DNA of 64,000 bases from Manihot esculenta (taxonomy: Eukaryota > Streptophyta > Magnoliopsida > Malpighiales > Euphorbiaceae). The translations under genes were made by a program, and so were the position numbers. The DNA lies in NCBI RefSeq assembly GCF_001659605.2, contig NC_035170.2, positions 21,405,190-21,469,189 of the forward strand. The letters run 5' to 3'. Below, one piece after another: positions 22,950-34,408 of the stretch. The notes below the pieces were generated by a model that saw only the letters and a list, made by a program, of their open reading frames with translations, had not been told where the DNA came from and searched no databases. Positions within the stretch are counted from its first letter, which is position 1. Every line of letters begins with the position of its first letter.

Positions 22950-23594
22950 ATGCAAGGTGCTAGGAGCTCTATGGAGTCAGATCCATCTGAGTGGGAAAGT
23001 GAGCCTTTTCCCTTTGCAAGGTCAGGTGGAGATGACAAAGCAAGAGACCCTGAAAGGTCTATTGAAGTCAGCAGAGAAGTTATGGTGCAGAGGAGGGATG
23101 TAGGTCTGCAAGTGAATATGGATGAAGAAAGTATGGGAGAGTCTAAGAGTTCAAGTTCAGGAGAAGTTGATCCCTCCATGATGAGTACAGCTACCAAGAG
23201 AGGTAGACGGGGGAGAAGAACCCCTAAGCAATGGGGCAAGACTAGAAAGGGTAGGCTGTGGAAGAGGTTTAGGCTAGATGCTAAGGATGGTTCGAGTTCT
23301 GGCCGAGGAGCTACAGGATGTTTGAGGTGTGGGAGACCACACAAAGGAGTTTGTCGAGTTGGGACAACGGCATGCTTCAGGTGCGGACAGGAAGGGCACA
23401 TAGCACGTGAATGTCCTACTGCGCCCAGGAGGGTGTGGTCCCAGCAGCGAGCTTCAGGTGCTGTGGCCCAAGCCAGTGTTCCAGGAAGGGGAGCAGACAC
23501 ATCGAACGCAGTGATGCCAGGTACGCTCACTTGTTCATGTTCTGATGTGTGTGTTTGTGCTCTAGTGTGTTTTCCTTTTCTGTTGTTGCTCTAG
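22950..23594 (+). pseudogene. Mini-gag of element B (capsid domain missing)
   Basis: The likely start is the ATG at 22950 (MQGARSSMESDPSEWE), in the place of MRGTRR in relatives and just after a TTTCAG acceptor-like site. The frame stays open for 214 residues. The N-terminal charged region is followed directly by GEVDPSMMSTATKRG and a basic stretch, then the zinc knuckles CLRCGRPHKGVC and [15 protein letters not shown] (about 23316-23414). The whole capsid domain of A and D is absent, as in F and H. The Gly/Arg-rich linker is shortened and the protease active site is not recognisable. It could still bind RNA, which is an inference. Confidence 0.75.
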
Positions 23595-24558
23595 GAGCCT
23601 TTGAGAGGTTGAGTTGATAGCTTCTGGGTGTAGAGTGTTCTCTTTGGGTTAGTAGACCGGATAGGATCCATCTGTGGCTGAGATTCAGGCCAGTGTCCGA
23701 TGAGGGTAGATGCCTTCCACCCGAGCATGAGGTCCTAGACTTGATTGTCTGGATGTCAGCCGGGGGATGGATTGGTTTTCTACTTGTGGAGCTGGTGATA
23801 CTTGCGTCTGCAGCGCAAGGTGGTCGGGATCGAAATGCAGGATGGGTCTGAGGTAGACTTCAGAGGGGACCAAGTAGGATGCCTAGAAGTTTGATGTCAG
23901 CTGTCAGGCTCGGAGAGTGTGTAAGAGTGGTTGGTAGAGAGTTCTCATTGAGTTCGAGAGGGCAGCAGGCAGGTCTAGGAACCAGCCCTAGTGCCATAGA
24001 TAGAGCGAGTACTCAGAGGTTCCAGGCTAGTGTCAGGTTTACCATCGGTCTGGAAGGTAGAGTTTGGTTTAGAGGTGGTACTTGGTACCAGAACCATTTC
24101 TCTTTCCTTACAGGATGGTACCTGTAAAGTTATAGGAGGAGTGTAGGAGCAGTGGAGTGCTTGGTAGACAAGGGTTTTTATTCGACCCAGTACCTCACCC
24201 TGGAACGCTCCAGCGTGGTGCGGGAAAGGAAGGATGGATCCTTGAGCCTTTGTAGCGACTGTAAGCAGTTAAACAAGGTCACTACCAAGAGCAGGTATTC
24301 CCATACAGGATTGATGATCTATGGGATCAGCTAGCAAGAGTCGGTTGTTTTCTTAGATCTGAGAGTCGGGTACAGGTTGTGAAGCTTAGAGAAGAGGTTA
24401 GTGGTAGAGTAAAGAGTAAGAGTATAGCAGAGAAGAGTAAGAGTAGAAAAGAAGGCAGAAGAGAAAAGTAAGATCAGTGAAAGAGGAAGAAGAAGAGAAG
24501 GATCAGAGTAGCGCAGCAGAAGCTTGTGGCGTTCCAGCCCAAGTTTGTGTTTTTGTTT
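23595..24558 (+). pseudogene. Protease and RT scraps of element B
   Basis: Short matches in shifting frames to the A/D polyprotein: the region after the protease, then the RT start (RPSTSPW-like, [18 protein letters not shown] at about 24230-24290), ending near a degenerate '[10 protein letters not shown]' at about 24340. A purine-rich stretch with GGATCAGAGTAGCGCAG follows at about 24500, in place of integrase. All of RT's catalytic part, RNase H and the integrase core are gone. Confidence 0.7.
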
Positions 24559-24596
24559 GAACATTCGGGGACGAATGTTCTGTAAGGGGGGAAGAA
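24559..24596 (+). other. Hairpin plus polypurine tract of element B
   Basis: The 9-bp arms and GGGA loop at 24559-24580 are perfect; TAAGGGGGGAAGAA (24583-24596) touches the 3' LTR. It is kept although nearly all of pol is gone. Confidence 0.85.
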
Positions 24597-26720
24597 TGTA
24601 AGACCCCGCTCGTTCAGACATCGGAATTCCTACCGTCCGGTGGAATCTCGGGTGTCGGATCCTTCTGAGGGGTATAGTAAGGGTTTTCTAAAAGGTTTTC
24701 TAAAATGTTTTTAAGTGTTTTATGGTTTTAAATGGAAAAGGTTTTGGGTTTTTGAAGAGAAAAGACCAAGGAGGGACAATCAGAGGTTCGGCCGCCGAAG
24801 GTAAGTTCGGCCGCCGAACGTGGAAAGGCTTCGGGAGTGCCTTTGGCCTCCGAAAGTCTTGTTTGAACGAGCCAAGGTTCGGCCGCCGAAAGTGAGGTTC
24901 GGCCGCCGAACTTGCATGATTTTAGGGGGCACGTTAGGCTGCCGAAGGTTGTTGACCAGGCCACCTATAAAGAGCCCTCAGATCGGAAATGGGCGAGTTT
25001 TCTCCCCATTCCCGAGCTCAGGTGAGTGTATGCCCTCCCTTGGTTGTTTGTATGTCTTTCCTTCAAATCCCTCAAGTTTTTCATGGGTTCTATCCTTGGT
25101 TTGTAGTTTTAAAGCTTAGATCGGAGGTTTGGAGAGCTTGGAGCTTTTGGAGCTTGGATTCTCCACACCTCAAGCTTTGGGTCGCACCAATCCTCAATCT
25201 TGAAGAGGTAAGTGTAGATCCTTGTTTTCCTTGAGTTTTAATAAAGTTTTAAGTAAGTTTTGTGGAGGTTTTATGGTTGAGTATGGGTAGATATGCATGT
25301 TTAGGTTTATGTGGGTTTTATGCCCAATGTATGTTATGTGATGATGTGTTGAGGAGTTTGAGTTAGTTTCCTTGCTTCCTATGCTTGTGGGAGTGTGTAT
25401 GCATGCTTGGGAGAGAGTATGTGAGGTTTGGGGATGTTTTGTGAGGTTTGGAAGGCTGATGTGCACGAAGGCTGAGTTCTGGATGAACTCAGGTTCGGCC
25501 GCCGAAGGTGGTTTCGACCGCCGAACGTGCCTGAGGATGCATAGGTTTGGCCGCCTAACCTTACCCCCGAAAGTTGAGTTGTGGCTTGAAAGCAGACTTT
25601 CGGCCGCCGAAGGTAATGTTCGGCCGCCGAAAGTGCCTGACTTTCGTCTCTGGAGAGAGGGTTCGGCCGCCGAAGGTGCCGCCGAACCTACCCGAGTTTC
25701 GTCTCTGGAGGAGACTTTCGGCCGCCGAAGGTGCCGCCGAAAGTGCCTGTCCAGCCTTTTCATGGCTGTTTTCTATGCATGTTTCAGTGATGTTTAGAGG
25801 GGTTTTTGGGGAGTTTCTTATGAGTTGTTAGAGTGTGTTTGGTACCTCATGTGAGTCCATCTGTGTAGGATCGGACCTGAGACATCGAGGTGTCTAGCTT
25901 CAGTGCTAGTTGGCCAGTAGAGTTAGCTGAGCAGTGACTCCAGGTGAGTAGAACTAAACCTAATCTTTTATGTACGAAATATAATGCCTAAAGCATGCTC
26001 ATGCATCATGTTTATATGTAATAGGTTGTTTGCACTAGTTTCACGAATATGGCGCATTGCATTATTTGATGTTGATTCAGGAGGTTCGGACCAAGGCGAC
26101 TTCAATAGCCCATATCTGTCATTGAGTCTTGGGTGAGTCTTTTTGAGAGCCGGACAAGTACATATAGGAAAGTCCTTGTGAGCTCTCTGTGGACTAGGCA
26201 CCCTGTCATGTATGTGAAAGTCCTGTGTGAGCTCCTTTGGGGGAGCCGGGCACCGACAGAGGGATTTTTGAGGTCATGTCTGATCCTTGAGAGTAAAGGA
26301 TGCTAGCAAAAAGGAACTCTCTAAAAACATTCCGTGGGGAATAGCATGAGCCCCGAGACGGACCAGAGACAGTTATGTGATTTCTTTGTGATATGACGCA
26401 TTTCATGAGAGCATGTAATTAATGAACTGTTTTTCTCTGTTTCTACTCACTGGGCTCTTGTAGCTCACCCCATTCCCTTAACCCCAGTTTTGCAGGGCCA
26501 GAGTATGTCAAGCCAGAGTAAGTCAGAAGAACTATGGGATAGAAGAGGTTCAAGCATGGGTTGCCATGTTTGGTTGTAATAGCTTAGCTTGTTTTGTTTA
26601 TGTTTATGAGATGCTTATTGTATATGTTTATGGAGATAGTATGTAATGTAAGTTGTAAAGAGACGATATGTTATGTAATGCTATGAATGCTTTGTATGCT
26701 TGTATAGTTTAGTTGTGGAC

Positions 26721-26789
<69 letters not shown>

Positions 26790-27234
26790 TATGGACATGT
26801 TGTGAGCAGAAAGAGAAATGTATAAAGAGATAGAGCCAAGTTAAGAAAAATATGTGAGATGTATAGTATAGAGTTGTGCTTTGCCTAGAGTGTTGGTTAA
26901 TCCCGTAGTTGTGCATGATCAATATATATATATATACGTTTTCAGAATGGCCGTGAGGGAAGAAAGGGTTCCAATCCCTTGACCCAAAGCGGATATGTTT
27001 TTACAGTTAGCTTGATGACCCTGTGAGGTTCTATGTTTTCATGCATAGGTCAAGCTGAGGTAAGAAAAAGTTTTAAAAGTTTTATGAAAATGCTGATCGT
27101 GTACGGGATTATACCTAGAGTTCAGGATGTTTAGCAGGTTTGCTACGGGTTCCGGCGGCCTTAAACCGATCTGAATCCTAGCGCCGAGCAGGTCGGGCCG
27201 TTACTAGAGGGGTACCGGTTTCCGGGCTGTTACA
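24597..27234 (+). repeat. 3' LTR of element B
   Basis: 2638 bp, TGTAAGACCCC to GGGCTGTTACA. It lacks the 118-bp duplication of the 5' LTR. Confidence 0.95.
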
Positions 27235-27239
27235 TTGAG

Positions 27240-29029
27240 CTTGGAGACCCAAGCAGCTAAATCTCTCCCAACTCCAAGTTAGATCACCTCTACTCTCGAT
27301 CTTCAAGAGGTAAGAGTCGATCTCTAGCTTATGAGGTGTTTTAAACAAGTTTTAAGTTGATTCATGGAGTAGAAGTGCATGTTTAGGTTGTTTTGAGTTT
27401 ATGGGTTTAATGTGTGGTTATGAGCAATGTGGGTATGTTTGATGTGTTGTAGTTGGAGGTTTAGGCTAGTTTGAGACCCCTATGAACTTGTGTGCTTGAT
27501 TGTGTATGATTGGGAGTGTTGTAGAATAGGTTTATGCATGTTTGAAAGGTTTGGGAGGCGTTTGTGCATGTTGGAGCTGAGTTTCTGCCACTTTGGAGAA
27601 ACTCAGGTTCGGCCGCCGAAGGAACTTTCGGCCGCCGAACCCGCTTATGGAGGCAGCCTTCGGCTGCCGAAGCCTTCCCCCGAAAGAGGACATTCGTCTC
27701 TGGAGGGCAGTTTCGGCCGCCGAAAGTGCCGCCGAACATGCACGAGTTTCGTCTCTGTCTGGGAGTTTCGGCCGCCGAAGGTGCCGCCGAACCTGCCTGA
27801 CTTTCGGCTCTGGAGGGACTTTCGGCCGCTGAACCTGCCGCCGAAAGTGCCCTGTCCAGCCCTCCTTTGCATGTTTTTCTATGGTTGTTTCATGATGTTC
27901 TAGGGGGTTTTTTTGGGGAGTAGTTTAGAGTTATGTTCATGTATGTTTGGTCCCTCATTTGAGTCCACCTGTGTAGGTTCGGACCCGAGGAACCGAGGAC
28001 CCCAGCAGTGAGTCTGCTGCTCCAGTGTCTGGTCAGAGCTATCCAGAGGTGAGTGGAATAACTCATTACGTTTTAAAGCAAATAATGGATATTTTAGCAT
28101 GATTCACACGTCATTAATGCCATGAGATATACTAGGTTGTTTGCATTAGAATTCATGAATATGTTGCATTGCATATTTTGTTGTTGATGTGGATGAACAT
28201 TGGATGATCCATAGCTCTCGACCTATGATGTGACGATATGGTATGTACGGTATGGAATGAAAGACCAGTGGGACCCATTCTACGTTCGCTGGCACTATGT
28301 AAGAGAAAGACCAGGACCCATTCTACGTTCTGGCACATTGGAATGTTATGTTATGCTATGTAAGAGAAAGACCAGGACCCATTCTACGTTCTGACACTAT
28401 TGGATATGTAGAGGGCTATTGGTGACAAGTTCATCCTTGATGTGATATGTTTGTGATGTGATGCATTCCATGGAAGCATGAAATGTTAATATAATGTTTT
28501 ATTATTCTGCTCACTGGGCTCTAGTAGCTCACCCCTCTCCCTAATCCCCCAGGTTTGCAGGTACGGGATAGGCAGAGAAGTCAAGTCGAATGAAGTCATA
28601 TGTATGTAATAGATAGAATATGGACATGATAAATTGTAAAATGATGTAAAGTTATGAATAGTTATGTTATGTAAAAATGATATTGAGGATTAGAGGTTGT
28701 GCTTGACCCTATGTGTTTGGTATCCCTTTTAATACATGATTACTGTTATTATTTGATGAGATGAGTAAATCAAGCTTAATGCATGTTATTGATACCCCAT
28801 TGGAGCATTTGATGAGGGCTCCAGTGTGAGGTTTGCGGTTATGTTAGTGTGCATGCACAGGTTAAGCTTGATTCGTGAAAGAAAAAGTTTACATGTTTAT
28901 GTATATGTATGATCATGTATGGGATTACACAGGTTTTCAGGTTGTATGTCAGGCTTGCTACGGGTCCCGGCGGCCTTAAGCCGATCTGGATCCTAGCGCC
29001 GGTAGCGGTCCGATTTTCGAGTCGTTACA
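27240..29029 (+). repeat. 3' LTR of element A, second part
   Basis: The LTR resumes with CTTGGAGACCCAAG after the TTGAG duplication and ends GAGTCGTTACA. Together with 19112-19638 it gives 2317 bp, against 2298 in the 5' LTR. Confidence 0.95.
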
Positions 29030-29034
29030 GAAAG

Positions 29035-29802
29035 ACACCAGAGTAGTGATTCAGTTGGCTGACAGATATGTGGTGTATTCAAAAGGAGTTCTAGAAGATG
29101 TTCTAATACAAGTAGATGAACTTGTCTTCCCAGCAGACTTTTATGTGATTGATACAAAGGAAGACAATGGTAACACTACTTCAGACATCCTACTTGGACG
29201 TCCTTTCTTAAGCACAGCCAGGACTAAGATAGATATGCATGATGGCACATTGACTATGGAATTTGAAGGGGAAGTGATAAAGTTTAATGTTTATGATGCT
29301 ATGAAATATCCCCATGACATGTCCCCTGTTTATGATTTAGATATCATTGATTGTCTGAGCCAGGAAATTTTTGATATGAATCAAGATGATATACTAAATA
29401 ATGACCTTTGCAAGGAAGAGAGCCAGAAAGAGCCAGAACTGAAAGAAACAGTCTGCAGCATTCAACAGATGGACTGCAGCCTTGCGCAGAAAGAGGAAAG
29501 TCTAGTCGCACTTCTGCAGCTCCAATCGCAGATCACTCCCTCCAGCCTTCCACTGCAGACAAGTCTTGCGCTGAAGGAGGAAGCTGAATCCAGTCCTGCA
29601 ATACACCCCTTTCAGACAGATCTTACGCAAAAGGAGAAAGCTGAAACCAGTTCAACCAGACAGCCAACGCAAACAGCCCATGCGCACAAGGAACAAATGG
29701 AATTCCAATCGCCCAAAGCAAAGGAGCATGAGGAACACTTTCTGCCCAAGCCACCAGATAAGGCAGAATCTTGTCTGCCCAAACAGAAGCTCTTAATGTG
29801 GC
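29035..29802 (+). pseudogene. Protease and downstream region of element C (part 2)
   Basis: It continues the Athila-like frame in phase when A is removed. It holds the rest of the retropepsin (VIQLADRYVVYSKGVLEDV, then DILLGRPFLSTARTKIDMH), followed by a Gln/Glu-rich, low-complexity segment with repeats around SLQT/ALKEE. RT never follows. The frame is interrupted by element H after codons LMW and resumes at 36814. Confidence 0.85.
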
Positions 29803-32190
29803 TGTAACAGCCCGGAAACCGATACCCCTCTGTAACGGCCCGAACCGCCACCGGCGCTAGGATCCAGATCGGCTTAAGGCCGCCGGGACCCGTAGCAAGC
29901 CAACATACATACTATTACCTGGTAAAATCCCATGCATGATCAAAACTTTAACGTAAAAACTTAAACATAAAACCTGAAATCTGAACATACACCAAGCTTG
30001 ATCCGTATGCTACAACATAACTGTGAACATAAACTTTCCCATGCTAGAGCCCTCATCAAATGCTCTAGCTGGGTCAACATTACATACATCAAGCCTGGTT
30101 CTCATCTCAACATACAAACATTACATAACCATGCATCAACAGGGATTAACCAATCTATAGGGCCAAGCACACTCTAATCCATAAACATTAACTCTACTAT
30201 CAGTTACATACATAATCTCAATTTACATGAATTTATAATACATGTCCACTCTAACATACTAAACATAAACATAATCTAAGCTATTACAACATGCATATCT
30301 GAACCTTGACTTTACCCTGCAGCCTCTGGACTCTGACTTAAACCTGCAACACTGGGGTTAGGGGAGAGGGGTGAGCTAAAAAGCCCAGTGAGTAGAAACA
30401 GGAAAAACCATTCATTAATTACATGCTTTCATGAAATGCGTCATATCACAAGTAAATCACATAACTTTCTCTGGTCCGTCTCGGGGTTCATGCAGATAAC
30501 TATTCCCCACGGAGTGTTTTCTGAGAGTACTCTTGAATTGCTAGCATCTTTACTCTCAAGGATCGGACATGACCCCAAAAATCCCTCTGTCGGTGCCCGG
30601 CTCCCCAAAGAAGCTCACAGGACTAACATAGACATAACATGGTGTCTGGTCCACAGAGAGCTCACATGGACTTTCCTACAGGTACTCGTCCGGCTCTCAA
30701 AGGACATAGACAAGACTCAATGACAGATATGGGCTATTGGAGTCGCCTTGGTCCAAACCTACCTCAGCATCAACATGAAATAATGCAATGCAACATATTC
30801 GTGAACTAGTGCAATCAACCTACTATACATAATCATGATGCATGCTCATGCTTTAGGCATTAGAATTTCTTAAAATAAAACATTAAGTTTAATTCTACTC
30901 ACCTCCTAGCAGACGCTGACTGACTCTGCAACTGCTAACACTGATGGCCTCCTCGGTCTCTCGGGCCCGATCCTACACAGGTGGACTCGAATGAGGTGCC
31001 AAACACATTCTAACAACTCATAAGCATACCCCCTAAAACCCCTCTAAACATCACTTAAACATGCATGGAAAACACCCAAGAAACGGCTGGACAGGGCACT
31101 TTCGGCGGCACCTTCGGCGGCCGAAAGTCCCTTCCAGAGACGAAACTCGGGCAGGTTCGGCGGCAGGTTCGGCGGCCGAAACCCTTGGACAGATCCGAAA
31201 GTCCCTCCTTCGGGGGCACATTCGGCAGCCTAAAGACTGCCTCCCATGCAGGTTCGGCGGCCGAAACTCCTTTCGGCGGCCGAACCTGGTCCCCTCTGGA
31301 CGACAGGTCCGATTCTGCCAAGCCAAAAACCAAACTCAAAACACCCCAAATCCTCACATACTCTCTCCCAAGCATGCATACTCACTCCCACAAGCAAAGA
31401 GAGCAAAGAAACTAACTTAAACTCCTCAACACATCATCACATAACATACATTGGGCATAAAACCCACAAAAGCCTAAACATGCATATCTACCCAAACTTA
31501 ACCATCAAACTCTATAAAACTTACTTAAAACTTCATTAAACATAAGGAAAAGCAAGGATCTACACTAACCTCTTGGAGATCGAGGGTTGGTGTGACCCGA
31601 ACCTTGGAGATGTTGGAGAATCCAAGCTCCAAAAGCTCCAAGCTCCCAAAACTCCTTTTAAGCTTTAAATCTTCAAACACAAGGGTAGAAATCATGAAAA
31701 ACTTGAGAGATGGGTAGAGAAAACACGAAAACGACCAAAGGAAGGCATAAACTCACCTGAGCTCGAGAATGGGGAGAAAACTCACCCATTTCCGATCTGA
31801 GGGCCTTTTATAGGTGGCCTGGTCGAAGACCTTCGGCGGCCTAACGTGCCCCCTATACTCATGCAAGTTCGGCGGCCGAACCTCACTTTCGGCGGCCGAA
31901 CCTTGGCTCGTTCAAACAAGACTTTCGGAGGCCAAAGGCGCTCCCGAAGCCTTCACATGTTCGGCGGCCGAACTTCACTTTCGGCGGCCGAACCTGGCAA
32001 ACGCCTCCTTGGTCTTTTCTTTTCAAAACTCAATTCATTTTCAATTTAAAAACATGAAATCAGTAGAAAACATTTTTGAAACACATTTTACCCCTCTAGA
32101 AGCCTCTGGCATCTTCAGAAATTCTAGATTCCAACGGAGATTCCGCCGGAAGGTAGAAATCCCGATGCCGGATTCTAGCCGGGTATTACA
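29803..32190 (-). repeat. 3' LTR of element H (left side)
   Basis: 2388 bp, plus-strand ends TGTAACAGCCCGG and GGGTATTACA. It is almost identical to 34409-36808. Confidence 0.95.
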
Positions 32191-32228
32191 TTCTTCCCCC
32201 CTTACAGAACATTCGTCCCCGAATGTTC
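32191..32228 (-). other. Polypurine tract and hairpin of element H
   Basis: The minus-strand tract GTAAGGGGGGAAGAA abuts the 3' LTR; the perfect 9-bp-arm hairpin lies at 32207-32228. Confidence 0.85.
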
Positions 32229-33216
32229 CACAACATACATACATAAAAACATGGCATCAATCATACATAGAAACATGCATACATAGCATCAAGCAAGCAG
32301 ACAAGCAAGCAAGACCTCTAAACTTTCTCCTGAAACTCCTCCTGCATCCACTGCGCTACTCTGATCCTTATTCTACTCTTCTCTTCTCATCTTTACTAAC
32401 TGGCTCCTTCTCACTGATAACCCAAAACTAATTCTAACTCTCACAGGTAGTACCCGGATTTCAGATCTATCTTGGAAAACAAACAGCCTCTGCTAGCTGT
32501 CCCAATAGATCATCCATCCTGCATGGGAATACCTGCTCTTGGTAGTGACCTTGTTTAACTGCTTACAGTCGTTACAAAGTCTCAGGGATCCATCCTTCTT
32601 TTCCCACAACCACACTGGAACACTCCAGAGTGAGGTACTAGGTCGGATAAAACCCTTATCTACCAAGCCTCACCTCTATTCTGACAACTCTCAACTACAG
32701 GTGCCATCCTATAGGGAAGGATAGAAATGGTTCTGCGTCCAGACACCACTCCTATACCAAACTCTAACTCCCTGATAGATGGTAAACCTGACAACTCGCC
32801 TGGGAAAACATCTAAGACTTTCTCTCTACAACAGGCACTGAGGCTGGTTCCCGACCTGACTGCTAAACTCTCAAACAAGAGCTAGAACCCTCTGACAATC
32901 CCTCCTATGCACTCTACGATACCTGATAGGTTGACATCAAACCTCTAGGCATCCCTGTGTTCCCTCAGAAGACTACCTCTGACCCATCCTGTCCTCTGCA
33001 CCTGACCACCTAGTCTCTACAGACCAAGGTAGCACCATAAGTAGAAATCCATCCAACCCTAAACTGACGTCCAGACAATCAAGTCTAGGACCTCAAAGTC
33101 GGGTGGAAGGCATCTACCCTCAACTGACACAGAACTGAACCGGCAGACTGACTCTACCACAGATGGATCACACGTGAGTCCACAGACCCAAAGAGAACAC
33201 TCTAGCCCAGAAGCTA
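32229..33216 (-). pseudogene. Protease-RT scraps of element H
   Basis: Minus-strand matches to the A/D pol: after the protease, a piece VLDVFPGELSGLPSIRELEF and SILPYRMAP (about 32700-32810), then broken frames of the RT start ending near a degenerate 'FSKIDL' (about 32480). The text then jumps to GGATCAGAGTAGCGCAG (about 32350-32375), the same join seen in B and F. There is no catalytic RT, RNase H or integrase core. Confidence 0.75.
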
Positions 33217-34083
33217 TCAACTCACCCTTTCGACGGCTCCTAGAGCAAAAGAAAGAGAAACGCCAAGGTTCACAAAAGCATGCACATCAGAACAATCAAA
33301 AGTGGGCGTACCTGACACCACCGTGTTCGATGTGTCTGCCTCCTGCTGAGCCTGAACAAGGATCCGAGCCTGAGCTGACGGACCTCCTCTAAGGGAACCT
33401 GCTGAAGAAGAGGCTACCCCTCTCCCTCTGCCTCGACCACTAGCCTGAAACAGGGCTGGAGCTACTGGCTGAATCGCTCTATCTGAAGCTGCTTGCTGGG
33501 TCTGAGCTGACCGGAGCGCATTAGGGCACTCACGTGCCATGTGCCCCTCCTGTCTACACCTGAAACAGGTTGTCGTCCCTGCCAGACAAACTCCCTGGTG
33601 TGTCTTACCACACCTCCTTCAACGAGTTGCACCCGAACCAGAGCTCGAACCACCAAAACCCAGACTGGCCTTCAAATTCTGCCAAAACTTCTTCCGCGAC
33701 TTCCTGAGACCTCTCTTCCATTTCTTACCTCTCGTGGCAGCTGTACTCAGAGTGGAGGGATCAATCCCTCCTGAACCCGAGATTCTAGAATCCTGGGTCT
33801 GAGCATCCTCCTGAGAATCTCCCATGCCTTCTCTAAACATAACCACATCCAAACTCATATCTCTCCTCTGAACATCCGACTCAGGCTCTCTCATACTAGC
33901 TGACATCCTCCTTAGATCCATACCTTCTCTGCTTGCATCAAAAGACCTTCTAGGGTCTCTTGATGTCCTCCATCTACTGACTCCCCACGACTGCGCTCTC
34001 GGCAGGGTAGGGGGAAAGGTGTCCATACCTTCCCTCTCTGACGGAACTCCTGTCGATTCCACAGATCGACGAGTACCCCACAT
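33217..34083 (-). pseudogene. Mini-gag of element H (capsid domain missing)
   Basis: It starts at ATG 34083-34081 (MWGTRRSVESTGVPSER) and runs in one frame to a TGA at 33619-33621 just before the zinc knuckle, continuing in the same frame as [15 protein letters not shown] (about 33530-33575) to a stop near 33217. The capsid domain of A and D is absent: DAQTQDSRISGSGGIDPSTL joins the N-terminal part directly to the basic pre-knuckle region. The protease active site reads VNLGVSLSF where active relatives have DSGASHSF, so it cannot be catalytic. The same change pattern is seen in F. Confidence 0.8.
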
Positions 34084-34394
34084 CCTGACTCCTCTGAAGC
34101 ACACACACAAGCATGCAAACAACATCAGCATCATACGGTCCATGTGGAAACACATGAACCTACAACATACATACATAGCATACATAACATGTCATACATC
34201 ATAGCATTTATGCACATGCAGGAAATCATGGCATATCACATCATCATAGCAAGACAGGACTCGACATCCTATCCTAGTGGACATGCTCTTACTCTTAATC
34301 TTTCTTAATGTGCTTGCCCTCCTAACATCTAGCACAACCTCTTTCCGATGTCTGAGCACCTTCGCATCAAAACACCGTACTCATAAGGCCCTAT

Positions 34395-34406
34395 GCTCTG
34401 ATACCA
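34395..34406 (-). other. Primer binding site of element H
   Basis: Minus-strand TGGTATCAGAGC two bases from the LTR. Confidence 0.9.
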
Positions 34407-34408
34407 AC

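Larger units (their letters stand above)
19639..27234 (+). mobile_element. Element B: non-autonomous Tekay-family derivative
   Basis: 7596 bp: LTRs 19639-22421 and 24597-27234 around an internal region of only ~2.2 kb. It keeps the primer site, leader, a mini-gag with zinc knuckle, scraps of protease and RT start, and the hairpin/polypurine tract. It lacks the gag capsid domain, most of RT, RNase H and most of integrase. Its leader text closely matches H. The 5' LTR is longer by a 118-bp tandem duplication and 27 bp of (ATG)n, which account exactly for the 145-bp length difference. Few substitutions separate the LTRs (I noticed about nine), so insertion is fairly recent. Confidence 0.9.
19634..27239. 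other. Target duplication of element B (TTGAG)
   Basis: TTGAG at 19634-19638 and 27235-27239 flanks element B inside the 3' LTR of A. Confidence 0.95.
11522..29029 (+). mobile_element. Element A: Tekay/Del-like chromovirus, decayed
   Basis: A full-length Ty3/gypsy element: 5' LTR 11522-13819, internal 13820-19111, and a 3' LTR split by element B (19112-19638 and 27240-29029). The polyprotein order is gag, protease, RT, RNase H, integrase, chromodomain, which places it in the chromoviruses. Long LTRs and the [14 protein letters not shown] chromodomain fit the Tekay/Del clade. It cannot make its own proteins now, because gag has a frameshift and the pol frame has three stops. Its LTRs differ by more substitutions than those of D or H, and by a 20-bp indel around CTTAAGTTCGG, so it is older. 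Confidence 0.9.
11517..29034. other. Target duplication of element A (GAAAG)
   Basis: GAAAG at 11517-11521 and 29030-29034 directly abuts the TGTAA and TTACA ends of element A. Confidence 0.9.

Noticed and set aside
29612..29851. Minus-strand frame with Cys/Ser-rich product
   Set aside because: Shadow of the plus-strand Athila-like tail; it crosses the border into element H.
30388..30723. 111-residue frame found twice (again at 34994-35329)
   Set aside because: It lies in the two LTRs of element H, over the hairpin slot; it is duplicated because the LTR is duplicated and has no homologous frame in other LTRs.
34395..34406. Possible tRNA fragments at each GCTCTGATACCA or its complement
   Set aside because: These are primer binding sites next to LTRs. 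No cloverleaf can be drawn around them.
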